This document shows positions 34,598-43,536 of a stretch of 64,000 nt of DNA, piece after piece. How positions within the stretch are numbered: the stretch's first letter is position 1; each line of letters starts with the position of its first letter. Both the position numbers and the translations under genes were made by a program. This stretch comes from CAWJLS01 sp963843755 (GTDB lineage: Bacteria; Acidobacteriota; Thermoanaerobaculia; Multivoradales; DATKCC01): positions 518,768 through 582,767 of the forward strand of contig CAWJLS010000005.1 of the NCBI GenBank assembly GCA_963843755.1. The letters run 5' to 3'. Under the pieces are notes generated by a model. That model searched no databases and was not told the DNA's origin. It worked only from the letters and a program-made list of their open reading frames with translations.

Positions 34598-36036
34598 GCA
34601 CCGAAGAGCGCAAGAGCTTCCACATGACGCCGGACGAGTTCCGGCGCTGGGGCAAGGAGCTGGTCGACTGGATCGCCGACTACCGGGAGACGGTGGAGAA
34701 GCATCCGGTGCTCTCCCAGGCCGAGCCCGGCAGCATCCGGGCCAAGCTGCCGCCTGCCGCGCCCGAGACCGGCGACGGCTTCTCGGGGCTGCTCCGGGAT
34801 CTCGACGAGATCGTCCTGCCGGGGGTCACCCACTGGCAGTCGCCCGACTTCTTCGCCTTCTTCCCGTCGAACGCCTCGCTGCCGTCGGTGCTGGGCGACC
34901 TGGTGTCGACCGGCCTCGGCGTCCAGGGGATGCTCTGGGCGACCAGCCCGGCATGCACCGAGGTCGAGACCCACGTGCTCGACTGGCTCGTGCCGGCGCT
35001 CGGTCTGCCCGAAGCGTTCCTTTCGACCGCGGGCGGCGGAGGGGTGATCCAGGATTCGGCGTCGAGCGCCACCCTGTGCGCCCTGCTGGCGGCGCGGGAG
35101 CGGGCGACCGGCTTCACCGCCACCCAGGACGGCGGGCCGGGCAACCTGGTGGCCTACGCCTCGACCCAGGCCCACTCGTCGGTGGAGAAGGCGGTGCGGA
35201 TCGCCGGGCTGGGCGTCACCAACCTGCGCCTGATCGAGACCGACGAGCTGCTCCGCATGCGCCCCGACGCCCTGGCGGCGGCGATGGAGGAGGACCGCCG
35301 CGCCGGCCGCGTTCCGGCGTTCGTCGCCGCCACCATCGGCACGACCTCGTCTCTGGCGGTCGACCCGGTGGCCGAGATCGCCCGCGTCGCGGCCGACTAC
35401 GGCGCCTGGCTCCACGTCGACGCCGCCATGGCCGGGACCGCCGCGATCTGCCCGGAGAACCGCTGGCTCCACGACGGGCTCGACGGCGCCGACGGGGTGG
35501 ACGGCGTCGACAGCTACTGCTTCAACCCCCACAAGTGGATGTTCACGGCCTTCGACTGCGACTGCTTCTGGGTCCGTGACCGGAGCGTCCTGGTGCGCGC
35601 CCTCTCGGTCCTGCCGGAGTACCTGCGCAACACGGCGACCGCCTCGGGCAAGGTGATCGACTACCGGGACTGGCAGGTCTCCCTCGGCCGCCGCTTCCGC
35701 TCGCTCAAGCTCTGGTTCGTCCTCCGCTGGTACGGGCTCGAAGGTATCCGCCACCATGTCCGCCGCCACATCGAGCTGGCCGAGCGCTTCGCCTCCTGGG
35801 TCGAGGCGGACGAGCGCTTCGAGCTCGCGGTGCCGCGCTCGCTCAACCTGGTCTGCTTCCGCCGCAAGGGGAGCGACGAAGACAACGAGCGCCTGCTCGA
35901 TCGCCTGAGCTCCTCGGGCGCCCTCTACCTCAGCCACACCCGCCTGCACGGGCGCTACGTGCTGCGCATGTCGATCGGCCAGACCTGGACCGAGGAAGGG
36001 CATGTGCGGGCAGCGTGGGAGCGGATCAGCTCCTGA
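34594..36036 (+). CDS. PLP-dependent group II amino-acid decarboxylase (AADC-like)
   Basis: This 480-residue enzyme is of the aromatic-L-amino-acid/glutamate decarboxylase family. Motifs are HWQSPDFFAFFPSNASLPSV, LGVQGMLWATSPACTEVE, HVDAAMAGTA (the PLP-contacting Asp), and NPHKWMFTAFDC with PLP lysine 314. The C-terminal YLSHTRLHGRYVLRMSIG matches plant and animal aromatic decarboxylases more than GadB. It would release CO2 from an aromatic amino acid such as tryptophan, tyrosine or phenylalanine. It begins inside the guaA stop (ATGA), so it is translated with a purine gene, an unusual pairing. Confidence 0.92.
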   Translation: MSTEERKSFHMTPDEFRRWGKELVDWIADYRETVEKHPVLSQAEPGSIRAKLPPAAPETGDGFSGLLRDLDEIVLPGVTHWQSPDFFAFFPSNASLPSVLGDLVSTGLGVQGMLWATSPACTEVETHVLDWLVPALGLPEAFLSTAGGGGVIQDSASSATLCALLAARERATGFTATQDGGPGNLVAYASTQAHSSVEKAVRIAGLGVTNLRLIETDELLRMRPDALAAAMEEDRRAGRVPAFVAATIGTTSSLAVDPVAEIARVAADYGAWLHVDAAMAGTAAICPENRWLHDGLDGADGVDGVDSYCFNPHKWMFTAFDCDCFWVRDRSVLVRALSVLPEYLRNTATASGKVIDYRDWQVSLGRRFRSLKLWFVLRWYGLEGIRHHVRRHIELAERFASWVEADERFELAVPRSLNLVCFRRKGSDEDNERLLDRLSSSGALYLSHTRLHGRYVLRMSIGQTWTEEGHVRAAWERISS

Positions 36037-36178
36037 CGGCTGCTCGGCGTGAGCGATCGGCCTGGCCGACGCTTTACCGCCTATTGCAATTCGTGCATTA
36101 TCTGGTATCGGAATCCGTCTCGCGGTAGACTCTCACTTTCCCGGGTTCATCGAACAATCGTCCGGAGGCCGCTCTCCG

Positions 36179-36814
36179 GTGCGTCTGACCGAGGAGGGGA
36201 TGGTGGCAGTCTTCGACGCGGAGGTCCGCGAAACCGCTATGGTGCGTGACGAGATGAAAGACTTTGAGCAAATATTCACGGAGTATGCTCCCTCGCTCTA
36301 TCACTTTTTCTCCAATCGGGGGTTCGCGCGCGAGGACTGCCGCGACCTGACCCAGGAGACGTTCCTCAAGGCTCTCCGTGGGCTGAAGCGGTTCCGCGGC
36401 GACGCCAGGGTCGAAACCTGGCTGCTCCGGATCGCGTCCAATGTCTGGAAGAATCGAATCCGCTCGATCCGGGCAGCGAAGCGCGACGCGCGGACCACCT
36501 CCCTCGATCTGGCGATGGAGCGGGGCGACGTGACGGGGGGCGGCGACGGGGTGTTCGCCTCGGCGTCGCCGGACCAGGAGGGTGAGCTCCTGGAGCGCGA
36601 ACGGCGCCGCAAGCTGCGGGAGGCGGTTGCAGAGCTTCCGGAGAGAATGCGGCGGTGCGTCACGTTACGGATCGATCGGGGTCTAAGGTATCGGGAGATC
36701 GCAGTCATCATGCAGGTGTCCGTCGATACGGTGAAGACTCAGCTCTACCAGGCGCGTCAGCGCCTCAAGGAAGTTCTCCAGGAGTACCTCGATCCAGAGG
36801 ATCTCCAGGAGTGA
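36179..36814 (+). CDS. ECF-type RNA polymerase sigma factor
   Basis: This sigma-70-family factor of up to 211 residues has region 2 (FEQIFTEYAPSLYHFF, DLTQETFLKAL, FRGDARVETWLLRIASN) and region 4 (LPERMRRCVTLRIDRGLRYR, then VSVDTVKTQLYQARQRL). The start is uncertain: GTG 36179 gives the length above, while ATG 36239 or 36254 gives a more usual short N-terminus. It is followed 22 nt later by a zinc-finger anti-sigma-like gene and then a caspase-like gene. This suggests a stress-triggered unit in which the membrane protein holds the sigma factor inactive. Confidence 0.92.
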   Translation: MRLTEEGMVAVFDAEVRETAMVRDEMKDFEQIFTEYAPSLYHFFSNRGFAREDCRDLTQETFLKALRGLKRFRGDARVETWLLRIASNVWKNRIRSIRAAKRDARTTSLDLAMERGDVTGGGDGVFASASPDQEGELLERERRRKLREAVAELPERMRRCVTLRIDRGLRYREIAVIMQVSVDTVKTQLYQARQRLKEVLQEYLDPEDLQE

Positions 36815-36836
36815 AGTCGCAGTCGGGGGAGAGTGA

Positions 36837-37589
36837 ATGAACACCGATCGGGAGAATCGGGCTTCGGATCCAGACGGTTCGGAGCCCAAAGACCACCCGT
36901 CGCCGGACGTGTTGCTGGCGTACCACGAACGGGCGCTGGGGGCCGAAGAGGCCGACAGGATCCAGGAGCACCTGGTGGCATGCACGGAGTGTGCGCAGGT
37001 GATCCTCGACTTCGCAGCCTTCCCGCGCGTCGAGCCCCGGGAGGAGAGTCACCGGATGTCGCCCGAGGAGCTGGACGACCAGTGGCTCGACCTGGAGCGC
37101 GAGATCCGACGCCGGCGGCAGCCGTGGTGGCAGCGCCGCGAGATCCTGCTGCCCCTGGCGGCGATCTTCTTCCTGGCGGCCGTCGGCCTCGGAGCGTGGT
37201 CGATGGTCCTCCGGCAGCGCCTCCAAGCGCTCCGGGGGCCGAGCGGGGACGTCCTGGTCACGGCCGAGCTCTGGCCCGGCGGTGACCAGACCCGCGGCGG
37301 CCGGGAGGCGATCGAGCTGCCGGGCTGGGCCCGGCGGGTGGTCGTCCAGTTGAGTGTGCCGTCGGCCACGGACTTCGAACGCTACGGGGTCGACGTCTAT
37401 GGGGCGGGAGGCACCCGTGTGGTGACCGGATTCCCCGTGCACGCCGATCCGGACGGACTGTTCAGCGTCGAGCTCCCCCGGTCCGCCCTGACGGCGGGGG
37501 AGGCGCGGATCGAGCTGTTCGGGCTCACCGACGGCCGCCGGGTCCTGGTCGCCCAGTTTCCCTTCGCCGTCGAGATCGGCGGGACCTGA
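36837..37589 (+). CDS. Membrane anti-sigma-like protein with zinc-finger (zf-HC2) domain
   Basis: This 250-residue protein has an N-terminal zf-HC2-like domain with the HLVACTECA zinc-binding pattern (His-x3-Cys-x2-Cys, about 45-52). A single membrane segment follows at about 103-123 (ILLPLAAIFFLAAVGLGAW). The exported C-terminal domain of about 120 residues is beta-rich. This is the layout of a membrane-bound anti-sigma factor for the ECF factor encoded just upstream. The external domain is probably the sensor, but its ligand is unknown. The downstream neighbour is a caspase-like protease. Confidence 0.8.
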   Translation: MNTDRENRASDPDGSEPKDHPSPDVLLAYHERALGAEEADRIQEHLVACTECAQVILDFAAFPRVEPREESHRMSPEELDDQWLDLEREIRRRRQPWWQRREILLPLAAIFFLAAVGLGAWSMVLRQRLQALRGPSGDVLVTAELWPGGDQTRGGREAIELPGWARRVVVQLSVPSATDFERYGVDVYGAGGTRVVTGFPVHADPDGLFSVELPRSALTAGEARIELFGLTDGRRVLVAQFPFAVEIGGT

Positions 37590-37751
37590 TCCCACGGGGC
37601 TTCCTCCGAGCCCCTCCTCCCCGGGTTCCGCCTCACCCCTTGCGGGGCAGCCGGTGTCTCCAGACAGGAAGGCCGACCCTCCGACCCGCTCCCCGGCCCA
37701 CGCCGGGGCTCGGAACGGCGAGGCTCGGCCTCCGAGAGCGAGGAGACGACC

Positions 37752-39446
37752 ATGCACGTGCCGACGCAGAGTGACGCGGAGAAGAACGGCAGCTCGGTCT
37801 CGCGACCCGGCGATTCCCCGGGCGGGGACTCCGGGGCTCCCGAGGCCCCGCCGCCCCCCGGTCCGTCCGCGGCCGAGCCGACGACCGGGACGCCCCATGG
37901 GCGTCCAGCGGGTGCGAGCCACCTCCATGGGCTGGTGATCGGGGTCGATCACCACGATCCGGGCCGCGGGTGCGACGGGAGGATCATCCCGGACCTCGCC
38001 GGCGCGGTGAGCGACGCGCTGCGCATGGCGCGCTACCTGCGCGAGGGTCCCCTCGCCGTGCCGGAGGAGCGCGTCCGGACCCTGATCTCGCCGTCGCCGT
38101 TCTCGGACCTTCGCCGTCCGGCCGCCGCCGACCTGCCGACCTACCGGAACATCGTGGCCGCCATCGAAGAGCTGGCCGAGACCGCCGCGCCGGGCGACCA
38201 GGTGCTGATCCATTTCTCCGGCCACGGGATGCGTGTCCCGTCGGCCGAGCCGGCCAAGGGCAGGTTCGGCCGGGACGAGGCGCTGGTCCCGTGCGATGCC
38301 GGCGACCCGGACGGCGGAGTCCTCCGGGACGTGGAGATGTACCGGCTGCTCTCGCGCCTGTCCGACGCAGGGCTCTACGTGACCCTGTTCCTCGACGCCT
38401 GCCACGCCGGTGGTGCGACCCGGGCGTTCGACGGCGTCCTGGGGGGGGAGGCCCCGGGCGGAGTCCGGGTGCGGGGCCTCGGCGAACGGGGCGGGATGTG
38501 GGGGCCGCCGGAGAGCCTTTGCGGCCCGTGGAGCGACCTGTATGAGGCGGTCGAGCACGCGGAACGAGCGGAGCTCGAGCCCGGTTTCCGTCACTTCAGC
38601 GGTGAGAGCGGCTGGTTTCCGCAACCGGAGCGGTGTGTGCTGCTGGCGGCGTGCCGGGGTGTCGAGGTAGCCAGCGAGCGGCGGTGGGAGGACTTCGGCC
38701 CGGCCGGGGCGTTCACCCGCTGTGCCCTCGATCGGCTTGCGGCCGAAGGCCGGGTGATCACCTATGCGTCCCTGGTCGAGGGGGTGCGCCGGCGGATCGA
38801 CCGGCTCCACCTTCTCCAGACGCCGATCATCGAAGGGGACGGGGAGCTGCAGTTTCTCGGCGCGGGGCGCCGGCAGGAGTCGCAGGCGCCCGAGGCCGCC
38901 CGGGCCGACGAGGAGCGCCTGGCGGTCTACACCGGCGTCCGCGAGCTCGCGGAGCCCGCGGACTCTCCGCTCCGCGAGGCACTCGAGATGAGGCTGTTCG
39001 AGCTCGATCGCAAGGAGGACTGGGACAATCCGATCCTCCGCCGGCCGGTTCCGGGCGACCGGGTGCGGGCGGGAGGTTTGCTCTGCCTGGTCATCCACAA
39101 CACGAGCGACCTCCCGCTCAACTTCGTCGTCTTCGACGTCCGTCCCGAGGGGGAGGTCGAACGAGTTCATCCGGTCGAGCGCGAGGGCGAGTACTCGGTC
39201 GTCGACCCGGGAGGGGATCATCCGATCTTCCTCCGGCCGTTCGTGCCCGACGGGTCTTCCGAGATCCGCAGCGTGCTCAAGGTCGTCGCCTCGGCCGATC
39301 ACCTCGTGGCCGATCACCTCGCCCTGCCGCCGCGCGAGGCGAAGGTGACGGCGAGTCGTGTCGATGCGAACGGTTCGCGGCCGACTCCCCATCTGCGGGA
39401 CGGCCGGTGGACGACCGCGGTACGCGCGCTGTCGGTGGTCGCCTGA
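37752..39446 (+). CDS. Caspase-like (peptidase C14) protein with C-terminal beta-rich domain
   Basis: This 564-residue protein has a Pro/Gly-rich N-terminal tail (1-60) and a caspase-fold domain beginning GLVIGVDHH. The catalytic dyad is His158 in HFSGHGMR and Cys217 in LFLDACHAGG. A mid-region with TPIIEGDGELQFLG follows, then a C-terminal domain with SDLPLNFVVFDVRPEG and PIFLRPFVPDGSSEIRSVLK, resembling the DUF4384-type modules found beside bacterial caspases. No signal peptide is seen. Its place behind an ECF sigma factor and a membrane anti-sigma-like gene suggests it is an output of, or part of, that signalling unit. The substrate is unknown. Confidence 0.85.
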   Translation: MHVPTQSDAEKNGSSVSRPGDSPGGDSGAPEAPPPPGPSAAEPTTGTPHGRPAGASHLHGLVIGVDHHDPGRGCDGRIIPDLAGAVSDALRMARYLREGPLAVPEERVRTLISPSPFSDLRRPAAADLPTYRNIVAAIEELAETAAPGDQVLIHFSGHGMRVPSAEPAKGRFGRDEALVPCDAGDPDGGVLRDVEMYRLLSRLSDAGLYVTLFLDACHAGGATRAFDGVLGGEAPGGVRVRGLGERGGMWGPPESLCGPWSDLYEAVEHAERAELEPGFRHFSGESGWFPQPERCVLLAACRGVEVASERRWEDFGPAGAFTRCALDRLAAEGRVITYASLVEGVRRRIDRLHLLQTPIIEGDGELQFLGAGRRQESQAPEAARADEERLAVYTGVRELAEPADSPLREALEMRLFELDRKEDWDNPILRRPVPGDRVRAGGLLCLVIHNTSDLPLNFVVFDVRPEGEVERVHPVEREGEYSVVDPGGDHPIFLRPFVPDGSSEIRSVLKVVASADHLVADHLALPPREAKVTASRVDANGSRPTPHLRDGRWTTAVRALSVVA

Positions 39447-39543
39447 GGCGCTCTCTCGCCCGCCCTGCGCCGGGCGTGCAAAGACGGTAGAGTCGGGCGA
39501 CCCCGGATCCCCGTGGCCCGACCGACTCCCCCCGACGCACTGC

Positions 39544-40737
39544 ATGCTCGATTGGATCGAAGAACATCTGGGCGCCGACCGTACGGTGCTGGCGCTGTCG
39601 ATCGCCCGCCTGGCCGACGGGGTCGGCAACAGCGTGCTGATCGTCATCTTGCCGATCTACGTGACGCGGTTGCCCAGCATCCTGTCGGTGCCGGACTCGG
39701 TGCTGGTCGGGGTGCTGATCTCGCTGTTCGGCGTCGTCAACTCCTTGGCCCAGCCGGTGGCCGGAGCGCTGGCCGACCGGTTCGGCCACTGGAAGCTCTG
39801 GGTCCAAGGGGGCCTCGTGGCGATGGCGCTATGCACCCTCGGCTTCGTCGCCGTCGGCGACTACAGGTCGCTGGTCGCCCTGCGCATGCTCCAGGGGGTC
39901 GCGTTCGCCTTCACCCTGCCTGCGTCGATGGCGATTCTCAAGGCGGTGACGTCGACTGGCGGGCGGGGCGGCGCCATGGGGGTGTTCACCACGTTTCGGA
40001 TGATCGGCTTCTCGATCGGTCCGCTGTTGGGCGGCTGGCTGTACTCGCGCTACGGCTTCGACTCGGTGTTCTGGGTCGGCGCCGCGCTGGTGGCGCTGGG
40101 GGTCGTGGCGGTGCAGATCTGGGTGGAGGAGCCGCCCAAGGAGGAGCCCGCCGAGCCGCGGCAATTCAAGCTGTTCGACACCTCGCTCTACGACACCGGG
40201 CTGGTCTGCCTGGGCTTTTCCGCCTTCGTCATGGCGTCGTCGATCGTCATGATGTCGGCGCTCGAGAACGAGCTCAACGCCCGGCTCCACCAGACGGCGT
40301 TCGGCTTCGGCGTGGCGTTCAGCGCCCTGACCCTCACGCGGGTCCTGTTCCAGGTGCCCCTCGGACGGGTGTCTGATCACATCGGCAGGAAGCCGCTGAT
40401 CATCGGCGGGCTGTTGCTCTTGGCACCGGCGACCGCCGGTCTCGGGCTGGTCGGCTCGACCCTTCAGCTCACCCTGCTGCGCCTGGTCCAGGGGCTGGCC
40501 ACCGCCGGCATCGCCGCGCCCGCCTTCGCCCTGGCCGGCGACCTGGCGAAATCGGGTGGGGAGGGGCGCCAGATGAGCGTGCTGACCCTCGGGTTCGGCC
40601 TCGGGATCGCGGTCGGTCCGCTGCTCGCCGGAGTGCTGGGGGTGGTCGCGTTCGAGATCCCGTTCGTCCTCGGCGGCCTGTTGGCGATCGGCGCCGCCTG
40701 GGTCGTCGGCCGCTGGGTTCCCGAAACGGTCGGGTAG
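39544..40737 (+). CDS. Major facilitator superfamily transporter
   Basis: This 397-residue permease has twelve predicted membrane segments. The MFS loop motif between segments 2 and 3 appears as AGALADRFGHWK, and its repeat in the second half as LGRVSDHIGRKP. The start 39544 gives MLDWIEEHLGADRTVLAL. Such transporters export drugs or metabolites in exchange for protons, but the substrate is not evident. The gene sits between the caspase gene and the convergent pst operon. Upstream in-frame sequence is not coding-like. Confidence 0.88.
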   Translation: MLDWIEEHLGADRTVLALSIARLADGVGNSVLIVILPIYVTRLPSILSVPDSVLVGVLISLFGVVNSLAQPVAGALADRFGHWKLWVQGGLVAMALCTLGFVAVGDYRSLVALRMLQGVAFAFTLPASMAILKAVTSTGGRGGAMGVFTTFRMIGFSIGPLLGGWLYSRYGFDSVFWVGAALVALGVVAVQIWVEEPPKEEPAEPRQFKLFDTSLYDTGLVCLGFSAFVMASSIVMMSALENELNARLHQTAFGFGVAFSALTLTRVLFQVPLGRVSDHIGRKPLIIGGLLLLAPATAGLGLVGSTLQLTLLRLVQGLATAGIAAPAFALAGDLAKSGGEGRQMSVLTLGFGLGIAVGPLLAGVLGVVAFEIPFVLGGLLAIGAAWVVGRWVPETVG

Positions 40738-40766
40738 GGAGAGGGGAGTGGGGGCGGAGATCCGGC

Positions 40767-41680
40767 CTAGCCGAAGCGGCCGGTGACGTAGTCCTCCGTC
40801 CGCTTCTCCCGCGGGTTGGTGAACAGCGTCTTGGTGTCGTCCATCTCCACCACCTCGCCCAGGTAGAGCAGGCCGGTGTAGTCGGCGATCCGCGCCGCCT
40901 GCTGGAGGTTGTGGGTGACGATCACGATGGTGTAGTCCGCCCGCAGCTCGAGGATCAGCTCCTCGATGTAGGCGGTGGAGATCGGGTCGAGCGCCGAGGT
41001 CGGCTCGTCGAGCAGCAGCACCTCCGGCTTGACGGCGATCGCCCGGGCGATGCACAGGCGCTGCTGCTGGCCGCCGGAGAGACCTTCGCCGGTCTGGTGG
41101 AGCTTCTCCTTGACCTCGTCCCACAGGGCCGCCTTGCGCAGCGCCCACTCCACCCGCTGGTTCATTTCGCCCCGGCTGAGGTCCTCGTAGAGGCGGACGC
41201 CGAAGGCGATGTTGTCGTAGATCGACATCGGAAAGGGGTCGGCGACTGGAAGACCATGCCGACCCGCTTGCGCAGCATGTTGAGGTCGAGCCCGGGAGCG
41301 AGGATGTCCTCGCCGTCGAGCAGCACCGAGCCGGTGGCGCGCTGGTGCGGGTAGAGCCCGTAGATGCGGTTGAAGGTGCGAAGCAGCGTCGACTTGCCAC
41401 ACCCCGACGGACCGATGAAGGCGGTCACCAGCCCCGCCGGGATGGTCAGGTCGATCGAGAACAGCGCCTGGTGGCGGCCGTAGAAGAAGTCCAGCCCGCG
41501 GACGACCAGCTTCGGATCGAGGGAGTCGATCTTCGGTGCCGGGCCGAAGCGGTCGGGGATCTGGACGGCGCGGACTCCATCGGGCCGATCGTGCGCGGCG
41601 TCACCGCGATCGGGTGTCGCCCCGCCGTCGCCGGTGGGTTGCTCGGTGGGGGCGTCTTCGGACGAGGTGAGGGAGATCAC
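40767..41680 (-). CDS. pstB: Phosphate ABC transporter ATP-binding protein (one apparent frameshift)
   Basis: This is the ATPase of the PstSCAB high-affinity phosphate importer. The first frame has a 50-residue leader, then GLDFFYGRHQALFSIDL, the Walker A GPSGCGKST and QSPTPF. The second frame resumes with MSIYDNIAFGVRL, the signature LSGGQQQRLCIARAIA, Walker B LLLDEPTSALDP and the switch His in VTHNLQQAARIAD. One base is missing in a run of four C (plus strand GGGG at 41235-41238), exactly where PTPFPMSIYDN should be continuous. All functional motifs are intact on either side, so sequencing error is the simplest reading. It overlaps pstA by 4 nt. Confidence 0.9.
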
Positions 41681-42516
41681 GAGCGCTTTCTCCTGCGGAA
41701 CGCCACGCGAGCGACGACGTTCAGACCGAGGACCCCGAGGGTGAGCAACAGGGACCCGGCCCAGGCGAGCTTCTGCCAGTCGTCATAGGGGCTCATGGCG
41801 AATTGGAAGATGACCACCGGCAAATTGGCCAGAGGCGCGTTGAGGTTGAGGCTCCAGAACTGGTTGTTGAGCGCGGTGAACAGGAGCGGCGCGGTCTCGC
41901 CGGTGATCCGGGCGATGGCCAGCAGGATGCCGGTGGTGATGCCGGCGCGGGCCGCCCGGTAGGAGACCATCACGGTGACCTTCCAGCGCGGCGCTCCGAG
42001 GGCGGCGGCGGCCTCCCGCAGGCTGGTGGGGACCAGCCGGAGCATGTCCTCGGTCGTCCGCACCACCACGGGCAGGACGATGATCGCCAGGGCCATGGCA
42101 CCGGCCCAGCCGGAGAAGTGCCCCATCCGCACCACCATCACCTCGTAGATGAACAGCCCGATGAGGATCGACGGGGCGCTCAGCAGGATGTCGTTGACGA
42201 ACCGGACGGCGGAGGCGAGCCAGCGGGAGCGGGCGTACTCTGCCAGGTAGGTCCCGGCGAGCACGCCGACCGGCGCGCCGACGACCACCGCGACGGTGGT
42301 CATCAGCAGGCTGCCGACGATCGCGTTGGCCAGGCCGCCGTCGCTTCCCGGCGGCGGCGTGCTGGAGGCGAAGATCTGGGGCCCGAGCCCGCCGAGACCG
42401 AGGCGGAGCAGGGTCCAGAGGATCCAGACCAGCCAGAAGAGGCCGAACAGGGTGGTGCCGACCGCGAGGCTCAGGGCGACGGCGTTGGTCACCCGGCGAC
42501 GGAAGTAGCGGCTCAT
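41677..42516 (-). CDS. pstA: Phosphate ABC transporter permease PstA
   Basis: This 279-residue inner-membrane permease has six membrane segments. The ABC permease coupling loop reads SLREAAAALGAPRWKVTVMV, and the family stretches APLLFTALNNQFW and ALANLPVVIFQFAMSPYDDW are present. It pairs with PstC to form the phosphate channel. It starts 1 nt after the pstC stop and overlaps pstB, in the usual order pstS-pstC-pstA-pstB. No phoU gene follows. Confidence 0.95.
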   Translation of the reverse strand: MSRYFRRRVTNAVALSLAVGTTLFGLFWLVWILWTLLRLGLGGLGPQIFASSTPPPGSDGGLANAIVGSLLMTTVAVVVGAPVGVLAGTYLAEYARSRWLASAVRFVNDILLSAPSILIGLFIYEVMVVRMGHFSGWAGAMALAIIVLPVVVRTTEDMLRLVPTSLREAAAALGAPRWKVTVMVSYRAARAGITTGILLAIARITGETAPLLFTALNNQFWSLNLNAPLANLPVVIFQFAMSPYDDWQKLAWAGSLLLTLGVLGLNVVARVAFRRRKRS

Positions 42517-42517
42517 C

Positions 42518-43504
42518 TCAGCTCTGCTTTCCCTGGCGCCGCGTCAGCCGCAGCAGCAGCAGGCGCGAGATGCTCAGCACGATCGAGGTGATGACGAACA
42601 GCAGCAGCCCGAGGGCGAGCAGCGAGGCCGTGTAGGTGTCGCCCACCGCCTCGTTGAACTCATTGGCCAGGGTGGAGGAGATGGTGTTGCCCGGCATGAA
42701 GAGCGAGCCGCTCAGCCGGTGGGCGTTGCCGATGACGAAGGTCACCGCCATGGTCTCGCCCAGGGCACGCCCGAGACCGAGCATGATGCCGCCGGCGACG
42801 CCGACCCTCGAGTAGGGCAGCACGACCTTCCAGACCACCTCCCACGTGGTGGCGCCCATGGCGTAGGCCGACTCCTTGAGCACCGAGGGCACCGTCTCGA
42901 ACACGTCGCGCATGACCGCGGAGATGAACGGGATGACCATGATCGCCAGGATCAGGCCGGCGGTGAACATGCCGATGCCCATGGGCGGTCCCTGGAACAT
43001 GAAGCCGACGAGCGGCCACGAGCCCAGGTGGTCGCTGACCCACGGTTGGATGTCGGTCGAGAGCAGCGGCGCGAGCACGAACAGGCCCCACATGCCGTAG
43101 ATGATGCTCGGGATCGCCGCCAGCAGCTCGATCGACGTGGCCAGCGGGCGCTTGAGCGCCGCGGGGCAGAGTTGGGTGATGAACAGAGCGATGCCGAAGC
43201 TCACAGGGATGCCGATCACCATGGCGATCGCCGAGGTGATCAGCGTGCCGTACACCGGCACCAGCGCTCCGAACGTCTCGGAGACCGGGTTCCACGCTTC
43301 GGTGGTCAGGAAGCTCCAGCCGAACGCCTTGAGGGCCGGCAGCGCACCGAAGACCAGCGCCACGAGGATGGCGACGAGCAGCGCGAGGACCGCCAGCGCG
43401 AGCCCCAGCGTCGTGCCCGCGAACAGGCGGTCGGAAAGACTCTGCCGGCGGGCCGTGTCGAGCACGGTCCCGCCGGCGGAGCGTTGGACTTCGGGTTGCG
43501 TCAT
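42518..43504 (-). CDS. pstC: Phosphate ABC transporter permease PstC
   Basis: This 328-residue permease has an N-terminal cytoplasmic tail (about 30 residues) and then membrane segments. Family stretches include FLTTEAWNPVSETFGALVPV, IELLAAIPSIIYGMWGLFVL, ESAYAMGATTWEVVWKVVLP and ALGETMAVTFVIGNAHRL. It forms the membrane channel with PstA. It is separated from pstS by 32 nt. Confidence 0.95.
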   Translation of the reverse strand: MTQPEVQRSAGGTVLDTARRQSLSDRLFAGTTLGLALAVLALLVAILVALVFGALPALKAFGWSFLTTEAWNPVSETFGALVPVYGTLITSAIAMVIGIPVSFGIALFITQLCPAALKRPLATSIELLAAIPSIIYGMWGLFVLAPLLSTDIQPWVSDHLGSWPLVGFMFQGPPMGIGMFTAGLILAIMVIPFISAVMRDVFETVPSVLKESAYAMGATTWEVVWKVVLPYSRVGVAGGIMLGLGRALGETMAVTFVIGNAHRLSGSLFMPGNTISSTLANEFNEAVGDTYTASLLALGLLLFVITSIVLSISRLLLLRLTRRQGKQS

Positions 43505-43536
43505 CGATCGATTGTGGATCAGTCCGGATGAACCGC

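Noticed and set aside
36084..36112. TTGCAA with a downstream TATCGG as a sigma-70 promoter of the ECF gene
   Set aside because: Spacing and -10 match are too weak to call without a mapped transcript start.
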